Source of the DNA: Thermodesulfobacteriota bacterium
GTDB taxonomy: Bacteria; Desulfobacterota; BSN033; UBA1163
Direction: 5' to 3'
Assembly (NCBI GenBank): GCA_030024065.1
Contig: JASEIE010000002.1
Span: forward strand, 1-44,754
DNA: 44,754 nt
A program made the position numbers and the translations under genes. How positions within the stretch are numbered: the first letter of the stretch is position 1; each line of letters starts with the position of its first letter. Positions 42,020-44,754 of the stretch are shown here, in pieces. Under the pieces are notes generated by a model. That model saw only the letters and a list, made by a program, of their open reading frames with translations. It was not told where the DNA came from and did not search any database.

Positions 42020-43238
42020 ATGTCTATGGAAGCCTGTTATGTGAGCCATCTGGAATGTTCGAAATGCCGGAAAACTTACGACCCGGACCGTGTCAATCAA
42101 ATCTGTATTTGTGGCGCGCCACTTCTCGTCAGATATGATTTAAAGAGGCTCGGCTCCGCTGTTAAGAAGGATGATCTCCTCACTAGGCCCCCATCCCTGT
42201 GGCGCTATCGGGAATTCCTGCCCGTTAGAAAATCGGAGAACATCGTTACCCTTGGGGAGGGGATGACACCTTATTCCGCTTAGGAATGCCGGAGAAGAGT
42301 TAGGGATGAAGAACCTCTTTCTCAAGGATGAGGGCATCATTCCTACAGGCACCTTCAAGGCCCGTGGCGCAGCCGTGGGTGTCTCAAAAGCAAAAGAACT
42401 CGGTATCCGGGTACTTGCCATGCCCACCAATGGCAATGCAGGAGGGGCCTGGGCTACTTACTGTGCACAGGCAGGCATCAAAATAGTGATCGTCATGCCG
42501 GAAGATGCACCCGTGATCAACCGTAAAGAGATTGCCATTACCGGAGCCTCCCTTTTCCTGGTCAATGGATTGATCAGCGATGCGGGTAAGATCGTAAATC
42601 GGGCAGTAACCGAATACGGCTGGTTCGACGCCTCCACTCTGAAGGAGCCTTACCGGATTGAGGGGAAAAAAACAATGGGGCTGGAATTAGCAGAACAATT
42701 TGGCTGGGAGGTGCCTGATGTGATTGTTTACCCCGCCGGAGGGGGTGTTGGAATCATCGGCATCTACAAGGGATTGAAAGAACTTCAGGAAGTCGGCTGG
42801 ATTGGCAATAGAATGCCCCGGCTGGTAGCTGTCCAGGCGACAGGGTGCGCTCCCATTGTGAAGGCCTGGGAGGAGAAGAAAAAGGAATCCATTTTCTGGG
42901 AAAACGCTCATACCATTGCCTTCGGCCTCACCGTTCCCAAGGCGCTGGGCGATTTCCTCGTATTGGAGGCAATCTACGATACGGAGGGTTGTGCTGTTGC
43001 GGTCGAGGACGATGAAATCATTCAGGCACAGAGCATGCTGGCTGTCCATGAAGGGGTTTTTGTATGCCCTGAGGGCGCAGCCACCTTGAGTGCTGTGATC
43101 AGGCTCGTGAGGAATGGCTGGATCAGGCCTGATGAAAGGGTGGTTCTCTTAAACACTGGGACCGGCCTTAAGTATCCGGAAACCGTTAAGATTGAACCAC
43201 CTGTGCTCCAGTCAGGGGATCATCTGCCCCGGATGTAG
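42020..43238 (+). pseudogene. Threonine-synthase-like PLP gene split by a single-base frameshift
   Basis: The first frame (42020-42283) encodes a zinc-ribbon-like start (CSKCRKTY..CICG) and ends at a TAG just after LGEGMTP. Reading one base over from about 42271 gives LIPLRNAGEELG, leading in frame into MKNLFLKDEG at 42306 and on to 43238. The PLP site PTGTFKARG carries the lysine (FKARG rather than FKDRG), and YPAGGGVG binds phosphate. Loss of one base near 42268-42271 accounts for everything. Apart from that, the roughly 400-residue product looks intact, so this could be a recent mutation or a sequencing error. It is threonine-synthase-like; the exact reaction is uncertain. Confidence 0.85.
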
Positions 43239-43264
43239 TAGGATGCTGAAAAAACTCATTTTAC

Positions 43265-43371
43265 TGTCACTCCCGCGAAAGCGGGAGTCCAGACGACGTC
43301 CCCGGGATCAAGTGCGGGGCAAGCTCTGTTTTCACAGGAAACACTGGATTCCTGCTTCCGCAGGAATGACA
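43265..43371. repeat. GTCA-type interspersed inverted repeat
   Basis: Left arm 43265-43292 (TGTCACTCCCGCGAAAGC..) and right arm 43344-43371 (CTGGATTCCTGC..GAATGACA) are inverted copies of the family seen at 1271-1342, here around a GC-richer 51-bp core. It fills most of the gap before larC. Confidence 0.75.
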
Positions 43372-43425
43372 TCTTTAGTTTAAGAAAGACATTTTCATCA
43401 ACCTGCAAAAATAATGGGGGAGACT

Positions 43426-44631
43426 ATGAGAATTGCCTATTTCGACTGTTTTTCAGGGGCGAGCGGAGATATGATCCTCGGCTCGATGATCGATGCGGGA
43501 CTGAATCCGGGGGGATTAAGGGAAGAGCTGAAAAAACTCCGGCTAAAAAATATCTCTCTGAAAGTCAGAAAGGTTTTAAGAAATGGGATTTCCGCCACTC
43601 AGGTGATCGTGGAGGGGAGGAATAAGAAGAGACACTCCCGGAGCTTGAGGGAGATCTTGCAGATCATTGACCGGAGCCGTCTGGAATCCGAAGTGAAAGA
43701 GAAGAGCAGGGAGGTCTTTGAACGGATCGCCTCCGTGGAGGCGAAGATTCACCGGAGGCCCATGGAGGAGATCCATTTCCATGAGATTGGGGGTCTGGAC
43801 TCACTTGTCGATATCGTAGGAGGGGTCTGGGGTTTTCGTAAGATGGGAATCGAGAGGCTTTATGTCTCAAGGGTGAATGTGGGAACGGGATTTGTAAAAT
43901 GTGAACATGGCATCCTTCCTGTTCCTGCGCCTGCCACCCTCTCTCTGATGAAAGGGAAACCCGTCTATTCTTCGGGTGTGGAGAGAGAACTCCTCACTCC
44001 CACCGGAGCTGCGCTGCTGACCTCTTTGGGATCGGAATTTGGCAAGATGCCTGGGATTGTAGTGGAAAAGATCGGGTATGGAGCAGGCAGGGATGACCTC
44101 CCCCATCCGAACCTCCTCCGGCTGATCATTGGAAGAGAAGAAGCGACTGCCGGAAAAGAGAAGGTGATGATCGTTGAAACGAACATCGACGATATGAATC
44201 CCCAGTTCTATGACTATGTGATGGAGAGACTTCTTGGCATGGAAGCGCTGGAGGTTTTCCTCACCCCAATCTTGATGAAGAAGAATCGACCGGCAACCCT
44301 CCTCACCGTGATCTGCTCCGCCGAAAAACTTCCTTCTGTCATCGATTTTCTGATCAGAGAGACGACCACCCTGGGGCTGAGATGGCGAGAGGAGGAGAGA
44401 AGTTGTGCTGATCGAGAGATTCTCACCCTTGAGACGAGATACGGAGAGATTCGTTTTAAAATGGCAAGATGGGAGGGGAAGGTGGTCAACCTTTCTCCGG
44501 AATACGAGGATTGTAAAAGATTGGCTCTAAGAAATAGAGTCTCTCTCAAAGAGATCTTCGAGGAGGCGAAAAGGGTGGAGATGACCTTTCGGGAAGGTCG
44601 ATACAAGAATCGATCACGGAGTCGTAAATAG
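43426..44631 (+). CDS. larC: LarC-type nickel-pincer cofactor biosynthesis protein
   Basis: 401 residues from ATG 43426 (GGGGGAG just upstream); ATG 43414 is an in-frame alternative. The start AYFDCFSGASGDMILGSMID, then FHEIGGLDSLVDIVG, GVERELLTPTGAALL and VETNIDDMNPQFYDYV are hallmarks of LarC, which inserts nickel into the pincer nucleotide used by lactate racemase and related LarA isomerases. In some bacteria LarC is made by programmed frameshifting; here it is one continuous frame. No larA, larB or larE lies in the window. Confidence 0.93.
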   Translation: MRIAYFDCFSGASGDMILGSMIDAGLNPGGLREELKKLRLKNISLKVRKVLRNGISATQVIVEGRNKKRHSRSLREILQIIDRSRLESEVKEKSREVFERIASVEAKIHRRPMEEIHFHEIGGLDSLVDIVGGVWGFRKMGIERLYVSRVNVGTGFVKCEHGILPVPAPATLSLMKGKPVYSSGVERELLTPTGAALLTSLGSEFGKMPGIVVEKIGYGAGRDDLPHPNLLRLIIGREEATAGKEKVMIVETNIDDMNPQFYDYVMERLLGMEALEVFLTPILMKKNRPATLLTVICSAEKLPSVIDFLIRETTTLGLRWREEERSCADREILTLETRYGEIRFKMARWEGKVVNLSPEYEDCKRLALRNRVSLKEIFEEAKRVEMTFREGRYKNRSRSRK

Positions 44632-44754
44632 GAACCCGCCTCATCTCTCTCATTCCTTGCAAATTGGGTCCTCCATTCTTATATTTTGAGAGAAGGAGGA
44701 ATTTAGCTGTTTGAAAAAACTTGTAAAATCCCTCCCCACCTCCCTTTGCCAAAG
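44632..44754. other. Non-coding right edge
   Basis: The 123 bp after larC hold no supportable gene. The last bases (CCCTCCCCACCTCCC..) resemble the pyrimidine-rich interspersed sequence near 175-185. A minus-strand open frame across it has no recognisable features. Confidence 0.4.

Noticed and set aside
44546..44752. Minus-strand open frame at the right edge
   Set aside because: It overlaps the larC end and a pyrimidine-rich non-coding tail, with no recognisable features.
1..44754. CRISPR array or IS element with transposase
   Set aside because: No regularly spaced direct repeats and no intact transposase or integrase were seen; the repeats present are isolated inverted pairs.

Overview
The window looks like a chromosomal stretch from an uncultured anaerobe of the Deltaproteobacteria/Desulfobacterota type. 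This is an inference from gene content: NDP-forming acyl-CoA synthetase, split B12 acyl-CoA mutases, TAXI-type TRAP transport, LUD and LarC lactate-type genes, DUF362, many MmgE/PrpD genes, and interspersed GTCATTCC-type inverted repeats. No species can be named. Base composition is uneven: the first mmgE, 13.0-19.1 kb and the non-coding gaps are AT-rich, while most of 21-40 kb is more GC-rich, which suggests assembly from several sources.

Layout. 0-1.8 kb: tRNA-Met (minus), GC-rich hairpin repeats, a truncated LUD-domain gene (minus), interspersed repeats and a possible DUF4338 remnant. 1.78-10.6 kb: mmgE1, acyl-CoA synthetase (NDP), acyl-CoA dehydrogenase, GntR/FCD regulator, acyl-CoA mutase 1 (large and B12 subunits), mmgE2. 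10.7-12.65 kb: MFS carrier and a tandem EthD-like protein. 13.0-17.9 kb: AMP-forming acyl-CoA ligase, acyl-CoA mutase 2 (large and B12 subunits), thiolase. 18.1-21.2 kb: TAXI TRAP binding protein and fused permease. 21.2-28.6 kb: hydantoinase-B-like, mmgE3, hydantoinase-A-like, OYE/dienoyl-CoA-reductase-like flavoprotein. 28.7-35.5 kb: mmgE4, DUF6282 hydrolase, mmgE5, mmgE6, AhpD-like protein, mmgE7. 35.6-40.6 kb: DUF362, HMGL-like acyltransferase, methylisocitrate-lyase-like enzyme, M19 dipeptidase, nitroreductase. 40.7-44.7 kb: YeiH-type exporter (minus), frameshifted threonine-synthase-like gene, larC.

Every gene from 1.78 to 40.59 kb lies on the plus strand. Most have short gaps or ATGA-type overlaps, so this is a very long catabolic array broken by a few wider gaps. 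It can import organic acids (MFS, TRAP), activate them to CoA thioesters (two ligase types), rearrange carbon skeletons (two B12 mutases), oxidise and cleave them (dehydrogenase, thiolase), and dehydrate, decarboxylate or epimerise polycarboxylates (seven MmgE/PrpD paralogues). The real substrate cannot be read from sequence.

Two points stand out. First, seven MmgE/PrpD paralogues with different active-site motifs are interleaved with hydantoinase/carboxylase-like subunits and divergent B12 mutases. Second, a 78-bp direct repeat (331-408 and 40720-40797, 5 mismatches) derived from the 3' end of yeiH brackets about 40.4 kb holding the whole array. The left copy has become the C-terminus of a truncated LUD gene next to a tRNA, so the array may be an inserted or rearranged island.
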